Part shown: in pieces, positions 16,614-27,962 of the stretch | Layout: each line of letters opens with the position of its first letter | Position numbering within the stretch: position 1 is the first letter of the stretch | Made by a program: the position numbers and the translations under genes | DNA from: Fulvimarina pelagi HTCC2506 | GTDB lineage: Bacteria; Pseudomonadota; Alphaproteobacteria; Rhizobiales; Rhizobiaceae | Direction: 5' to 3' | NCBI RefSeq assembly: GCF_000153705.1 | Contig: NZ_DS022272.1 | Span: 999,839 to 1,063,838 of the forward strand | Length of the DNA stretch: 64,000 nt | Notes under the pieces: generated by a model | What the model saw: the letters and a program-made list of their open reading frames with translations, nothing else | What the model was told of the DNA's origin: nothing | Database searches by the model: none

Positions 16614-18035
16614 ATGGATGAAATTGATAGTGACGTGCTGACGCGCTTTTCGGCGATCGTTGGCCGTGCCAATGCGTTGAAACCGGACGAAGCAGGGGAG
16701 GGTTACTTCTCCGAACCGCGAGATCTCTTTCACGGAAAGGCGGCGCTTGTACTCCGCCCGGGTTCCGTTGACGAGGTGGCCCAGATCGTCAAGCTCGCAG
16801 CCGAGACTGGGACGCCGGTAGTGCCGCAAGGCGGTAATACCGGCCTTGTCGGCGGTCAGCAGCCGCGCTCCAGGCGCGAGATCCTCGTCAATCTCTCACG
16901 TCTCAATACTATCCACGAGATCGATACGGTCGGTCGCACGATGACGGTCGGTGCAGGCGTAATCCTCCAAACGATTCAGGAGAAAGCCGATGCGGCCGAT
17001 CTTTTCTTTCCTCTTTCTCTCGGTGCCAAAGGCTCTTGCCAGATTGGCGGCAATCTCTCTTCCAATGCAGGTGGTACGGGTGCGCTGGCCTACGGCGTCG
17101 CGCGCGATCTTTGTCTCGGCATCGAGGCTGTCCTGCCGAACGGCGAGATCGTGCACGGTATGCGCCGGCTGAAGAAGGACAATCGCGGTTATGATCTGCG
17201 GCATCTCCTGATCGGGGCCGAGGGCACGCTTGGCATCATCACAGGCGCTGTCCTGAAGCTGTTTCCGAAGCCGAAGGGGCGAGAAGTCGCCTATGCAGGT
17301 CTGAAGACGCCCGAAGACATGCTGAAACTGCTTGGTTTGGCCGAGCGGCACGCCGGCGCAAACCTGACTGCCTTCGAATTTCTGCCGCGCATCGGTGTGG
17401 AAATGTCGCTGCGCCACACAGAAGGCGCGCGGGAACCGCTTGCAGAACCCCAACCGTGGTACGTTCTTGTCGAGATCGTCTCACAACGATCGCCGGATGA
17501 GGCGTCAGAGACACTGGAAGCGCTGCTGAGCGAAGCCTTCGAGGCCGGTCTCGTTACAGATGCGGCGATCGCACAGTCGCAAGCCCAAGCTGACGCGTTC
17601 TGGACCTTGCGCGAGGAGATGAGCTGGGCTCAGAAACCGGAGGGTGGCTCGATCAAGCACGACGTGTCGGTGCCGGTCGCCGCGATCCCGACTTTCCTGC
17701 GAACAGCCGACGCGGCTGTCCTTTCGGCGATCCCTGACGCGCGGATCGTCGCCTTCGGCCATCTCGGCGACGGCAATGTTCACTACAACATTTCGCAGCC
17801 GGTAGGGGCGGACAAGGAAGCATTCCTTGCGCGTTGGGACGAGATCAGTCGTCTCGTTCACGCAGTCGTCCGGGATCTGGACGGCAGCTTTTCTGCCGAA
17901 CATGGTATCGGAGCAATGAAGGCCCAGGAGCTTGCCGCGACCAAGGCTGGCGCCGAATACGGGGCGATGGTTGCCATCAAGCAGGCACTAGACCCCAAGA
18001 ACATCATGAATCCGGGCAAGGTGATTCAGAATTGA
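16614..18035 (+). CDS. FAD-binding oxidoreductase, GlcD/D-2-hydroxyglutarate dehydrogenase type
   Basis: The 473-residue flavoprotein has the PCMH FAD-binding fold: VVPQGGNTGLVGGQQPRSR near residues 65-83, then GSCQIGGNLSSNAGGTGALA and HLLIGAEGTLGIITGAVLKL. The C-terminal FAD-linked oxidase domain shows AFGHLGDGNVHYNISQP with the metal-binding His residues, and DLDGSFSAEHGIGAMKAQEL. Relatives oxidise D-lactate, glycolate or D-2-hydroxyglutarate and pass electrons to ETF or quinone. Downstream of tsaC it occupies a place common in Rhizobiales. The exact substrate is not determined, though the motif set favours D-2-hydroxyglutarate or D-lactate. Confidence 0.93.
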   Translation: MDEIDSDVLTRFSAIVGRANALKPDEAGEGYFSEPRDLFHGKAALVLRPGSVDEVAQIVKLAAETGTPVVPQGGNTGLVGGQQPRSRREILVNLSRLNTIHEIDTVGRTMTVGAGVILQTIQEKADAADLFFPLSLGAKGSCQIGGNLSSNAGGTGALAYGVARDLCLGIEAVLPNGEIVHGMRRLKKDNRGYDLRHLLIGAEGTLGIITGAVLKLFPKPKGREVAYAGLKTPEDMLKLLGLAERHAGANLTAFEFLPRIGVEMSLRHTEGAREPLAEPQPWYVLVEIVSQRSPDEASETLEALLSEAFEAGLVTDAAIAQSQAQADAFWTLREEMSWAQKPEGGSIKHDVSVPVAAIPTFLRTADAAVLSAIPDARIVAFGHLGDGNVHYNISQPVGADKEAFLARWDEISRLVHAVVRDLDGSFSAEHGIGAMKAQELAATKAGAEYGAMVAIKQALDPKNIMNPGKVIQN

Positions 18036-18197
18036 TTCAAGTTTTCTTCTCGCTAACCCTTTGATCCGTCAAATTTGCTTAACCCCGTTTCTTAGCAGGA
18101 GCGCAAGAGGCGGCGTCTAGGTTGGTCTCATCAAAAGGCCGGGACACACCGACCACAAGAGAAGCCAAAAAAGGCTCTCAGGAGAGGCAAAGGCGTC

Positions 18198-18785
18198 ATG
18201 ACTACCAATGTTGCACATTCGCTCGATGCACCGAAGCCGAATTGGGCGAACGAGCCTGTTCGCATCGACCCGACGGTTCCGGTTGCTTCGCAGTCTATCG
18301 AGATACTGGCCGCCGACGGCGAGATGGTTCGCTATCAGGTAAGCCCGCGCGGCGCCGTCATTCACCGCAAGCTGCAGCGGGCCGGCCTTCCGGTCTCGAT
18401 CGCGCTGTCGGCACGGGCCTTCAAGGGCATTGCGGCCCGCGCGATGGAGCATGCGGATGGGTCGGTCACGGTCACCCTCGAGCTCCACCATCATTCCGAT
18501 CCGGCGCTCTGCGTTCCGCTGCTTGTCGCATCAGATCTCTACGACGTTGCCGCCGACTGGCGCTCCTGGGCTGACTTCTTCGGTTTGCCTATGCTGATGG
18601 TTGAAGCGGACGGCTCGGTCGTTGCGCTCGAGGAGACGGTCGGCACCGTCAAGACCGGCGAGCCTGCGCCGCGCCGCCGTTCATCGAACCGCACCCGCCG
18701 CCCCCGCTTCCTCGCTCGCCGCAAGCCGGGTGGCCTCGGTATGCGCATGGTCGTTGCCGGCGAAGAGATCATCGCCCGGCGCTGA
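18198..18785 (+). CDS. DUF6101-like conserved hypothetical protein
   Basis: The 195-residue soluble protein has no catalytic motif that I recognise. It contains VSPRGAVIHRKLQRAGLPVS, then ARAFKGIAARAMEHADGSVT and the pattern VTLELHHHSDPALCVPLLVA, ending in a basic tail (RRRSSNRTRRPRFLARRKPG). I recall this layout from the uncharacterised DUF6101 family of Rhizobiales, in which the Arg-rich C-terminus is conserved. The basic tail could bind nucleic acid or membrane. The ATG follows caggagaggcaaaggcgtc. It is monocistronic, with a terminator hairpin behind it. Confidence 0.8.
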   Translation: MTTNVAHSLDAPKPNWANEPVRIDPTVPVASQSIEILAADGEMVRYQVSPRGAVIHRKLQRAGLPVSIALSARAFKGIAARAMEHADGSVTVTLELHHHSDPALCVPLLVASDLYDVAADWRSWADFFGLPMLMVEADGSVVALEETVGTVKTGEPAPRRRSSNRTRRPRFLARRKPGGLGMRMVVAGEEIIARR

Positions 18786-18811
18786 CATCCTCTTCTTCTT
18801 CGTCAGAAATT

Positions 18812-18849
18812 CGCGCGGGCCTGATTTGATCGGGCCGCGCGGTTTGCTT
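18812..18849 (+). terminator. Probable Rho-independent terminator
   Basis: A GC-rich stem (cgcgc plus ggcc pairing with ggcc plus gcgcg, one bulged G) encloses an 11-base loop and is followed by the T-rich stretch tttgcttt. It ends the DUF6101 transcript and separates it from the convergent radC gene. Confidence 0.65.
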
Positions 18850-18885
18850 TGATCGTTGGAAAGGACATCGCGAGTTGCGATCAGC

Positions 18886-19650
18886 TCAGATCAGCTTCAG
18901 GCCGCGCAGGCTGGCATGTCCGTTCTTTCCGACGATGACGTGATCGTGGAGTGAGATTCCAAGCGGCTTCGCTGTTGTCTCGATCATTCGTGTCATCTCG
19001 ATATCTGCACGCGAGGGAGTCGGATCGCCGGAAGGGTGATTGTGCACCAGGATCAACGCAGTCGCGTTCAACTCGAGAGCTCGCCGCACGACCTCGCGAG
19101 GATAGACCGGTGTGTGGTCCACCGTTCCCCGACCCTGCACTTCGTCGGCGATGAGGGCGTTCTTCTTGTCGAGGAAGAGAATACGGAACTGCTCCCGCGG
19201 TTCGTGCGCCATGGCTGCCGTGCAATAGTCGATGACAGCTGACCACGAGGAGAGCACTTCGCGCTTTTTGACTGCTGAGCGCATCGCCCGCTGGTTTACT
19301 GCGGCGACGATCGAAAGATCGAGGGCGACTGCATCCTTCACACCTTCGATTTCCGTCAGTAGCCGGCGCGGTGCATTGAGGACCTCGCCGAGTGAACCAA
19401 AGCGGGCGAGCAGCGCCTTCGCGATTGGTTTGACGTCCTTGCGCGGAATCGAGCGAAAGAGAACGAGTTCAAGAAGTTCGTAATCGGCGAGCGAATCCGG
19501 CCCCTGTTCCGCGAACCGGCCTTTCAGCCGCTCTCGATGTCCGTCGTAATGCTTCGTGCCAGACGCTTCGGTCCGCGCCTTCCGCTCGGGGTGCTCTTCT
19601 GAAGCCGGCGCATCTTCTTCCGAGGTGGCGCGCTTTTCCCTCACTGCCAC
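18886..19650 (-). CDS. radC: RadC family JAB-domain protein
   Basis: The 254-residue protein has an N-terminal acidic/basic linker, a helix-hairpin-helix region ([20 protein letters not shown]) and a C-terminal JAB/MPN metalloprotease-like domain. The zinc-binding JAMM motif is [20 protein letters not shown] followed by Asp in [21 protein letters not shown] ends the protein. The name comes from a former DNA-repair assignment; the actual biochemical role of RadC is unsettled. It lies 12 bases downstream of map on the same strand, an order common in Rhizobiales. Confidence 0.95.
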   Translation of the reverse strand: MAVREKRATSEEDAPASEEHPERKARTEASGTKHYDGHRERLKGRFAEQGPDSLADYELLELVLFRSIPRKDVKPIAKALLARFGSLGEVLNAPRRLLTEIEGVKDAVALDLSIVAAVNQRAMRSAVKKREVLSSWSAVIDYCTAAMAHEPREQFRILFLDKKNALIADEVQGRGTVDHTPVYPREVVRRALELNATALILVHNHPSGDPTPSRADIEMTRMIETTAKPLGISLHDHVIVGKNGHASLRGLKLI

Positions 19651-19662
19651 CGGTGCCCTGCC

Positions 19663-20511
19663 TCAGGCTGCTTCAACGAGGGGCGGTACCGTAATTCCTG
19701 GCGTATCCAGCCCCTTCGGTGAAAATGTGAAGACTTCGCATCCCTCCTCGGTCACACCGAGCGAATGCTCGTACTGGGCTGAGAGGGTACGGTCGCGCGT
19801 AACGGCGGTCCAGCCGTCCGCAAGGATCTTCACGTGCGGGCGACCGATGTTGATCATCGGCTCGATCGTGAAGATCATGCCGGGCTTCATCTCCGGGCCT
19901 TCGCCGCGCGAACCATAGTGCAGAATGTTCGGCGCATCGTGGAACAGGCGTCCGACGCCGTGGCCGCAAAAGTCGCGCACGACTGAGCAGCGCTCCGATT
20001 GGGCATATTCCTGGATCGCGGCGCCGATATCGCCGATATGGCCGCCGGGCTTCACCGCCTCGATGCCCTTCAGCAGCGCCCGATAGGTCACCTCGCAAAG
20101 ACGCTCGCTTGCTCGCTTCACCTGACCAACTGGATACATGCGCGAAGAATCGCCATGCCAGCCGTCGACCACATAGGTGACGTCGATATTGACGATGTCG
20201 CCTTCTTTGAGGGGCTTGTTGTTCGGTATGCCGTGGCAGACAACGTGGTTGATCGATGTGCAGACGCTCTTTGTGTAACCGCGGTAATGCAACGTCGCCG
20301 GCGCGACGTTCCGCTCGGCACCAAAATCCCAGACGAAGTCGTCGATCGCCTGTGTCGTGACGCCCGGTTTCACGATGTCGGCGAGAGCGTCGAGGCATTC
20401 TGCCGTGATGCGCGAGGCACACCGCATACCCTCGAAGCCATCGGGCCCGTAGAGGCGAATGACGCCCGTGTTGCGCTGCGGATTGGCTTCAGCTTCGAGA
20501 TAAGTGGTCAT
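19663..20511 (-). CDS. map: Methionine aminopeptidase, type I
   Basis: The 282-residue metalloenzyme removes the initiator Met from nascent proteins. The metal ligands lie in the expected order: NIDVTYVVDGWHGDSSRM (Asp pair), DFCGHGVGRLFHDAPNI (His), IFTIEPMINIG (Glu), and YEHSLGVTEEG (Glu). The substrate-contact His is in SINHVVCHGIPNN. The N-terminus is slightly longer than in E. coli Map, as usual in Rhizobiales. sfsA ends 27 bases upstream and radC starts 12 bases downstream, so sfsA-map-radC is probably an operon. Confidence 0.97.
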   Translation of the reverse strand: MTTYLEAEANPQRNTGVIRLYGPDGFEGMRCASRITAECLDALADIVKPGVTTQAIDDFVWDFGAERNVAPATLHYRGYTKSVCTSINHVVCHGIPNNKPLKEGDIVNIDVTYVVDGWHGDSSRMYPVGQVKRASERLCEVTYRALLKGIEAVKPGGHIGDIGAAIQEYAQSERCSVVRDFCGHGVGRLFHDAPNILHYGSRGEGPEMKPGMIFTIEPMINIGRPHVKILADGWTAVTRDRTLSAQYEHSLGVTEEGCEVFTFSPKGLDTPGITVPPLVEAA

Positions 20512-20538
20512 GACTCGTCAGACGGGTTCTTCGATAAG

Positions 20539-21261
20539 CTAGCGGGACTGCGGTGGATCGAGAACCGGGATCTCGACATGCGGGTCTATGCCATTCACGG
20601 TGATGTCGCATCGAACGCCATAAGCTTCAACCCCTCTCCGCCGGGCCGCGGCGAAAGCTGTCGCATAGGCGGGATCGAGATCTTCGGCCAGGGCGATCCT
20701 GTCGCAATCGGTTCGCTGAACCACGTAGAGCATTACCGAACGGTGCCCGGCCTCCACTTGGTCGGCCAGCTCGCGAAGATGTTTCGCCCCGCGCGCAGTT
20801 ACGCAATCGGGAAATTCGGCGAGGCTCGCTTTGCGCATGAGATGAACGTTCTTCACCTCGATATAGACAGTCCTTCCGTCCGTTTGCGTCCCTGTAAGAT
20901 CGATCCGCGAGTTTATGCCGTATTTCACCTCGCGTCTCAGCGTACCGATATCCGTAAGCGCGGACACCAGACCGGCGCCGATTGCATCCTCGGCCAGTCG
21001 GTTCGGAAGCCCGGTATTGATGCCGACGAGGGTGCCGTCCGCTTCGACGAGTTCGAGCGTCAGCGGCAGCTTTCGGGCTCTGTTGGCCGAGCGTGAGAGC
21101 CAGACGCGCGAGCCGGGCTCCTTCAGCCCCATCATCGCGCCGGGGTTAGGGCAGTGCACCGTCGTCTCCTCGCCGCTCGCTTCGATCACGACGTCGGCAA
21201 GGAAGCGCTTATAGCGTCTGAGGAGTCGGGCTGGCAGGAGAGGTGAGGCGAAGTCGACCAT
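20539..21261 (-). CDS. sfsA: SfsA family DNA/RNA nuclease-like protein
   Basis: The protein has 240 residues from the ATG complement at 21259-21261 ([20 protein letters not shown]); the open frame continues upstream to 21366, but the family length is about 235. Diagnostic segments are [45 protein letters not shown] and [18 protein letters not shown]. The E-V-K resembles a nuclease core. In E. coli it was first described as a sugar fermentation stimulation factor. It is first in the sfsA-map-radC row on the minus strand. Confidence 0.95.
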   Translation of the reverse strand: MVDFASPLLPARLLRRYKRFLADVVIEASGEETTVHCPNPGAMMGLKEPGSRVWLSRSANRARKLPLTLELVEADGTLVGINTGLPNRLAEDAIGAGLVSALTDIGTLRREVKYGINSRIDLTGTQTDGRTVYIEVKNVHLMRKASLAEFPDCVTARGAKHLRELADQVEAGHRSVMLYVVQRTDCDRIALAEDLDPAYATAFAAARRRGVEAYGVRCDITVNGIDPHVEIPVLDPPQSR

Positions 21262-21469
21262 GCCGGTCGGGTAGCGACGCGCAGCTGGATCGTCAATCTT
21301 CGATGGCTCGAGCACCCAGTCGTCAATGACGCTGGTTCGCCGGCAAAAGCCGGGTGTCTGCCTCACATTGCGCTTCTGGCCAACCGCGAGGTTTCTGTCT
21401 ATACGTCACGCGTGCGCTGGATGGACGATGCACCGTCGAGCCGTTCGTCGCGCAGGTTGGGAGGACTGA

Positions 21470-22285
21470 ATGATCCGAACTTCATGGAAAACGGCTGTCG
21501 CGGCTCTTGCCGTATTGGCGGCAAGCCCCGCGATTGCCGCGAGCGATGCCGTTCCGCAGGACGCCTGGTCCGATATCAAGGCCGAGGTCTACGGCGAGCG
21601 CGTGATTGTCGAGCAGAGTCCGCTGATCAACCTTGTAACCCCTTACCGGTCCGAAAACGATCTGCGCATACCGATCCGGGCAAATATCGATCTGCCCGAG
21701 GGCGAGCACATCAAGCGGCTGACGCTGATCGTCGACGAGAATCCGATGCCGGTCTCGGCTGATTTCGAGATCGAAGAGGAAACGGACGATCTTTCGGTTG
21801 AAGTCGCCATGCGTTTCAATGGACCCACCAAGGTTCGCGCGATTGTCGAAACGAATGCGGGCGCCCTTCTGATGCAGGAGGCGATGGTCAAGACCTCTGG
21901 TACTGGAGCCTGCGCTGCACCGCCGACGACCGGCGTCGAGGAAGCGCTTGCGACTCTCGGACAGATGGATTTGGCGGTGCCGAGCGCGCTCGAACGAGCC
22001 GCGAGCGATCATCCGGAGGTGACGCTTGCGATCAGCCATCCGCAGCATTCCGGAATGCAGATGGATCAGGTGACCTTGCACTACATCCTGGCACGCTACG
22101 TCCAGACTCTAGAGACCTGGGCTGACGACGAGAAGCTCTTCACCATGACCGGCAGCATCTCGCTGAGCGAGAACCCCGAGGTTAGGTTCGATATTCCGAA
22201 GAAGGACGTTTCCGAACTGCGCGTGCGGATGACGGACACGGAAGGTGCCGTCTTCCAGAAAGCTTTCGGTCTCGGCGGCAGCTGA
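21470..22285 (+). CDS. Orphan SoxYZ-like carrier protein
   Basis: The 271-residue exported protein has a signal peptide ending near AIAA (residues 1-24). A SoxY-like domain follows (residues 30-150, ending TSGTGACAAPP with Cys148 in the place of the SoxY swinging-arm Cys). A SoxZ-like domain covers about 175-271, beginning HPEVTLAISHPQHSGMQMDQ. This fused layout is that of the quinoprotein dehydrogenase-associated SoxYZ-like carriers. True SoxYZ carries sulfur intermediates of thiosulfate oxidation. Here no sox gene and no PQQ dehydrogenase is nearby, so the partner is missing from this window. The ATG follows gggaggactga. Confidence 0.85.
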   Translation: MIRTSWKTAVAALAVLAASPAIAASDAVPQDAWSDIKAEVYGERVIVEQSPLINLVTPYRSENDLRIPIRANIDLPEGEHIKRLTLIVDENPMPVSADFEIEEETDDLSVEVAMRFNGPTKVRAIVETNAGALLMQEAMVKTSGTGACAAPPTTGVEEALATLGQMDLAVPSALERAASDHPEVTLAISHPQHSGMQMDQVTLHYILARYVQTLETWADDEKLFTMTGSISLSENPEVRFDIPKKDVSELRVRMTDTEGAVFQKAFGLGGS

Positions 22286-22380
22286 CTCTCCTGCGAGGTC
22301 CTATCGGCCGCACATAGCGCCGTTCCACTCGGCAAGATCCCCGCGCTGCCAAAGGGACCGATTCCATCAGACGCAATAAA

Positions 22381-22409
22381 GCCCCGACGATCTCTCGCCG
22401 GGGCTTTTT
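22381..22409. terminator. Bidirectional terminator between soxYZ-like gene and rpsA
   Basis: A 10-pair stem (gccccgacga with tcgccggggc, one mismatch) and a tctc loop are followed on the plus strand by TTTTT. On the minus strand they are followed by the complement of ataaa, so the hairpin can stop both the SoxYZ-like transcript and rpsA. A second inverted repeat without a T tract (ggtcggg ... cccgacc) lies at about 22417-22440, just behind the rpsA stop. Confidence 0.8.
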
Positions 22410-22451
22410 GTTGCAAGGTCGGGACCGATAGGCCCCGACCAATACCGATCT

Positions 22452-24161
22452 TTATTCCTCGTCGCTCTTGCTGCCGCTCTTGAGAGCCGCGCCAAGGATG
22501 TCGCCGAGCGAGGCGCCTGAGTCCTGGGAACCGTACTGCGCGACGGCTTCCTTTTCCTCGGCGATCTGCAGCGCTTTGATCGACAGGCCGACCTTGCGGG
22601 CCTTCTTGTCGAACTGGGTGACGCGTGCATCAATCGTCTGACCGACCGAGAAGCGCTCGGGCCGCTGCTCGTCGCGATCGCGCGCGAGATCGGAGCGGCG
22701 GATGAAGGAGGTCAGATCGGTCTCCACGATCTTGACCTCGATCCCGCCGTCGGTGACCTGCGTCACCTCGCAGGAAACCACCGAACCACGGCGCACGTCG
22801 CCGGCTTCCGCCGCCTCGACGAACGGATCGCCGCCGACCTGCTTCATGCCGAGCGAGATACGCTCCTTCTCGACGTCGACGTCGAGAACCTGCGCCTTGA
22901 CGAGATCACCCTTGTTGAACTCTTCGATGACCTGCTCGCCCGGACGGTTCCAGTCGAGGTCGGAGAGGTGGACCATGCCGTCCACATCGCCTTCGAGGCC
23001 GATGAAGAGACCGAACTCGGTCTTGTTCTTGACCTCGCCCTCGACGATCGCACCCGTCGGGAATTTCTCGGCGAAAGCGTCCCACGGGTTCTGAAGCGTC
23101 TGCTTCAAGCCGAGCGAGATGCGGCGCTTGTTCGGGTCGACTTCGAGAACCACGACCTCGACCTCCTGGGAGGTGGCGAGGATCTTGCCCGGATGGACGT
23201 TCTTCTTCGTCCAGGACATCTCGGAAACGTGGATGAGGCCTTCGATGCCGGGCTCCAGTTCGACGAACGCACCGTAGTCGGTGATGTTCGTGACGCGGCC
23301 GGTGACCTTGACGCCCATCGGATACTTGACGCCGATGCCGTCCCACGGATCGGCCTCGAGCTGCTTCATGCCGAGCGAGATGCGGTGGGTTTCTTGGTTG
23401 ATCCGGATGATCTGGACCTTCACGGTCTGACCGATCTGCAGGATCTCCGTCGGATGGTTCACGCGGCGCCACGCCATGTCGGTGACGTGCAGGAGGCCAT
23501 CGATTCCGCCAAGGTCCACGAATGCACCATAATCGGTGATGTTCTTGACGATGCCGTCGACGACCTGACCCTCTTCGAGATTCTGCACGATTTCCGAACG
23601 CTGTTCGGCGCGGCTCTCTTCAAGCACGGTACGGCGCGAGACGACGATGTTGCCGCGACGCTTATCCATCTTGAGGATCTGGAAGGGCTGGGGCGTGTTC
23701 ATTAGCGGCGTCACGTCGCGGATCGGACGAATGTCGACCTGCGAGCGTGGGAGGAACGCGACGGCCCCGTCGAGATCGACCGTGAAGCCACCCTTGACCT
23801 GGTTGAAGATCTGGCCTTCGACCTTCTCGTTCTCGTTGAACTTTGCTTCGAGGCGGATCCAGCTTTCCTCGCGGCGCGCCTTATCGCGCGACAGAACAGC
23901 TTCGCCGAGAGCGTTTTCGATGCGCTCGACATAGACCTCGACTTCGTCGCCCACGCTGAGGTCGCCGTCTCGACCTTTAGCGCCGAATTCCTTGAGGGCA
24001 ACTCGGCCCTCGACCTTCAGGCCGACGTCGACGACGGCCATATCCTTCTCGATCGCGACGACGGTCCCCTTGACCACCGTTCCTTCGGCAACGTCCTGCT
24101 CGTGGAACGATGCCTCGAGCATCGAGGCGAAATCGTCGCGAGAGGGATTGAGATTTGACAT
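22452..24161 (-). CDS. rpsA: 30S ribosomal protein S1
   Basis: The 569-residue protein has six S1 RNA-binding repeats in a row. Repeats 3 to 6 are plain from the recurring pattern of VxGxVxNITDYGAFVxL seen in GIVKNITDYGAFVDLGGIDG, GRVTNITDYGAFVELEPGIE and GEVKNKTEFGLFIGLEGDVD, and from RISLGMKQ/RISLGLKQ at their ends. It binds mRNA leaders during initiation. A strong Shine-Dalgarno (aaggag) precedes the start. Length and repeat number fit the Gram-negative form. cmk lies 318 bases upstream on the same strand. Confidence 0.98.
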   Translation of the reverse strand: MSNLNPSRDDFASMLEASFHEQDVAEGTVVKGTVVAIEKDMAVVDVGLKVEGRVALKEFGAKGRDGDLSVGDEVEVYVERIENALGEAVLSRDKARREESWIRLEAKFNENEKVEGQIFNQVKGGFTVDLDGAVAFLPRSQVDIRPIRDVTPLMNTPQPFQILKMDKRRGNIVVSRRTVLEESRAEQRSEIVQNLEEGQVVDGIVKNITDYGAFVDLGGIDGLLHVTDMAWRRVNHPTEILQIGQTVKVQIIRINQETHRISLGMKQLEADPWDGIGVKYPMGVKVTGRVTNITDYGAFVELEPGIEGLIHVSEMSWTKKNVHPGKILATSQEVEVVVLEVDPNKRRISLGLKQTLQNPWDAFAEKFPTGAIVEGEVKNKTEFGLFIGLEGDVDGMVHLSDLDWNRPGEQVIEEFNKGDLVKAQVLDVDVEKERISLGMKQVGGDPFVEAAEAGDVRRGSVVSCEVTQVTDGGIEVKIVETDLTSFIRRSDLARDRDEQRPERFSVGQTIDARVTQFDKKARKVGLSIKALQIAEEKEAVAQYGSQDSGASLGDILGAALKSGSKSDEE

Positions 24162-24479
24162 TCGTTCTCCTTAGAACCTCTCCGGCCGCTTTGCCGAGCC
24201 CTGGAGAGGGTATGCGCCATCTGCCGCGTGATGCGGCCTCGTTCGAGTTTCGATGATCCAAAATCGGGTTCCGCCCGCTCAAAACGCTTGAACACGCGTC
24301 TGAGCAAGCTTGGCGGTGTCCGATCGACTAACGCAATCGGTTTTCCGCCGTCTGGCGCAAGGGAACGCCGGTCCGGACCGGTTGATCGAAGCCGCCGGTA
24401 CATAAGCGAAACCAGTCCGCATACGACCGAAAAGGGCGTACCCTCTCAACGAAGGCCGCCCCGACAAACTCCATCCCGC
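24162..24479. other. Intergenic region upstream of rpsA
   Basis: A 318-base stretch between the cmk stop and the rpsA start. It probably holds the rpsA promoter and 5' leader (S1 is autoregulated in other bacteria). I see no clear promoter or protein-binding structure. Open frames crossing it are shadows of cmk. Confidence 0.5.
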
Positions 24480-25117
24480 CTATCTAGAAATTTGCGCGTC
24501 TATAAGACTACAAGCCTTGCGGAACACGCCGTCTATACTCAATTCGCTGGTGTCCAGCAAGTGGGCGTCGTCGGCCGCTTTCAGCGGCGAGACGGCGCGG
24601 TTGCTGTCGCGATCGTCCCGCTGGCGCACTTCTTCCAGGATGCGCTCGTAGACGACCGTCCGGCCTTTGGCGTTAAGTTCGTCGGTTCGACGGCGGGCGC
24701 GCACCTCTGCGCTGGCGGTGACGAATATTTTGACGTCCGCATCCGGGCAGATCACGGTCCCGATGTCCCGCCCGTCAAGCAGAGCTCCGCCCGGCTGCGC
24801 AGCGAATTCGCGCTGGAATGCGTTGAGCGCTTGGCGCACGCCGGAATGGGCTGCAACGCGCGAGGCGAGTTCGCCGGCTTCGCGGCCCCGCAAAGAGGGT
24901 TCGTCGATATCGTGAAAGTTCAGATCGCGGGCGATCGGCGTCATCTCTTCGGGATTGTCGAGATCGAGACCCGCCGCTTGCGCCTTCCGCCCAACGGCCC
25001 TGTAGAGAAGGCCTGTGTCGAGATAGTGCAGGCGGTAATGGATTGCGAGACGCTTGGCGAGAGTGCCTTTTCCCGCCGCGGCCGGGCCGTCTATGGCGAT
25101 AACAAGCGTTTTAGCCA

Positions 25118-25118
<1 letters not shown>
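24480..25118 (-). CDS. cmk: Cytidylate kinase
   Basis: The 212-residue enzyme phosphorylates CMP and dCMP with ATP. The P-loop is LVIAIDGPAAAGKGTLAKRL at residues 5-24. CMP recognition is seen in LHYLDTGLLYRAVGRKA, and DGRDIGTVICPDADVKIFVT is the typical central motif. RQRDDRDSNRAVSPLKAADD forms the lid. The start is the ATG complement at 25116-25118, preceded by aggaggaatctg; the open frame continues upstream but that part lies inside the preceding gene. The start codon overlaps the stop of the membrane-protein gene by one base. Confidence 0.97.
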
Positions 25119-26928
<1,810 letters not shown>

Positions 26929-27187
26929 TTAGATCCGCTCGACGAATGCGAGATGCCGCGTTCGCCGCGCCTTATTGCCTTCTCGCCGGATGCTTTGACA
27001 AGGAGGGGACCAGCACGTAAGGCCAAGTCCGTTTTACGATTTGCCGCGACCCTCCCGAACTGGGCCGTGGCACAGCCGCCCGAGACCGGTGTGCAGGACG
27101 ACGCGTCGCAGGATCTGAAACCCTCCGCGCTCGAAATGCGTACCGCAGGAACGAAGCAGACCGACGACGTCTTCAAACGAGGCAGAC

Positions 27188-27589
27188 ATGGCCAAACCCG
27201 AACTTGGAACCAAACGGATCGACCCGGAAACCGGCCGGAAGTTTTACGATCTGAACAAGGATCCGATCGTTTCTCCCTATACCGGCAAGAGCTATCCGCT
27301 GTCCTTCTTCGAGGGCGAGCCGGAGAATAAGGCGCCAGAAGAGGATGAGGAGGAAGAGACGGAAACCGAAGTCGAAAGCGACGAGAAGACCGTCTCGATC
27401 AACGAGGTGGAGGACGAAGAGAGCGAGAAGACGGACACCAAGTCACCTGACATCGACGAGTCTGACGACGAAGACGTCTCCGTCGACGACGATGACGACG
27501 ACACCTTCCTTGCCGATGACGACGATGATGACGACGACGATGTATCCGACATTCTCGGTGGTGGACGGGACGACGACGAGGAGTCCTGA
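27188..27589 (+). CDS. TIGR02300 family acidic protein
   Basis: The 133-residue protein starts with the family hallmark MAKPELGTKRIDPETGRKFY, then DLNKDPIVSPYTGKSYPLSF. In the archetype this region is a zinc ribbon with CPxC-type pairs; here the Cys positions read DPETG and SPYTG, so no metal site is left. From residue 45 to the end the protein is almost only Asp and Glu, with runs of up to nine Asp. Function is unknown; its place between aroA and tRNA-Ala is conserved in alphaproteobacteria. The long acidic tail suggests binding of a basic partner or chaperone-like behaviour, which is speculation. Confidence 0.9.
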   Translation: MAKPELGTKRIDPETGRKFYDLNKDPIVSPYTGKSYPLSFFEGEPENKAPEEDEEEETETEVESDEKTVSINEVEDEESEKTDTKSPDIDESDDEDVSVDDDDDDTFLADDDDDDDDDVSDILGGGRDDDEES

Positions 27590-27676
27590 TCGACCTCTCT
27601 GCATTGATGCGCGGGGCGGGTTAAACGCCGCCGCGACGCGAGCGAGAGACCTTGGGACGGGAGCGCGGAAAACCGC

Positions 27677-27705
27677 TTGACCCGTCCTCACCTCTCGACT
27701 AAACC
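27677..27705 (+). promoter_or_regulatory. Probable promoter of tRNA-Ala
   Basis: TTGACC at 27677-27682 and TAAACC at 27700-27705 are separated by 17 bases, a good sigma-70-type spacing. The pair lies 62 bases upstream of the mature tRNA, leaving room for a short 5' leader removed by RNase P. Confidence 0.5.
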
Positions 27706-27766
27706 GCCGCAATCACGACGCGGTGCTGCTCAGGGCGCTGCGGCGAACCGCGTGAAAACGCGGCGT

Positions 27767-27842
<76 letters not shown>

Positions 27843-27962
27843 AATCCCTTCAGTCACGCCAGGTCTTCGCCCGTCAGTTGTTCCAATGCTACGGCCTCGT
27901 TCGGCGAAATCTTTGCGTTTAGAAACAGTTGCGTCGTAAGGCTTCCTTCATCCCGCTCCCGC

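Noticed and set aside
19999-21096. 365-codon plus-strand frame across map and sfsA
   Set aside because: It is antisense to two well-conserved genes; such long shadows are common in GC-rich DNA.
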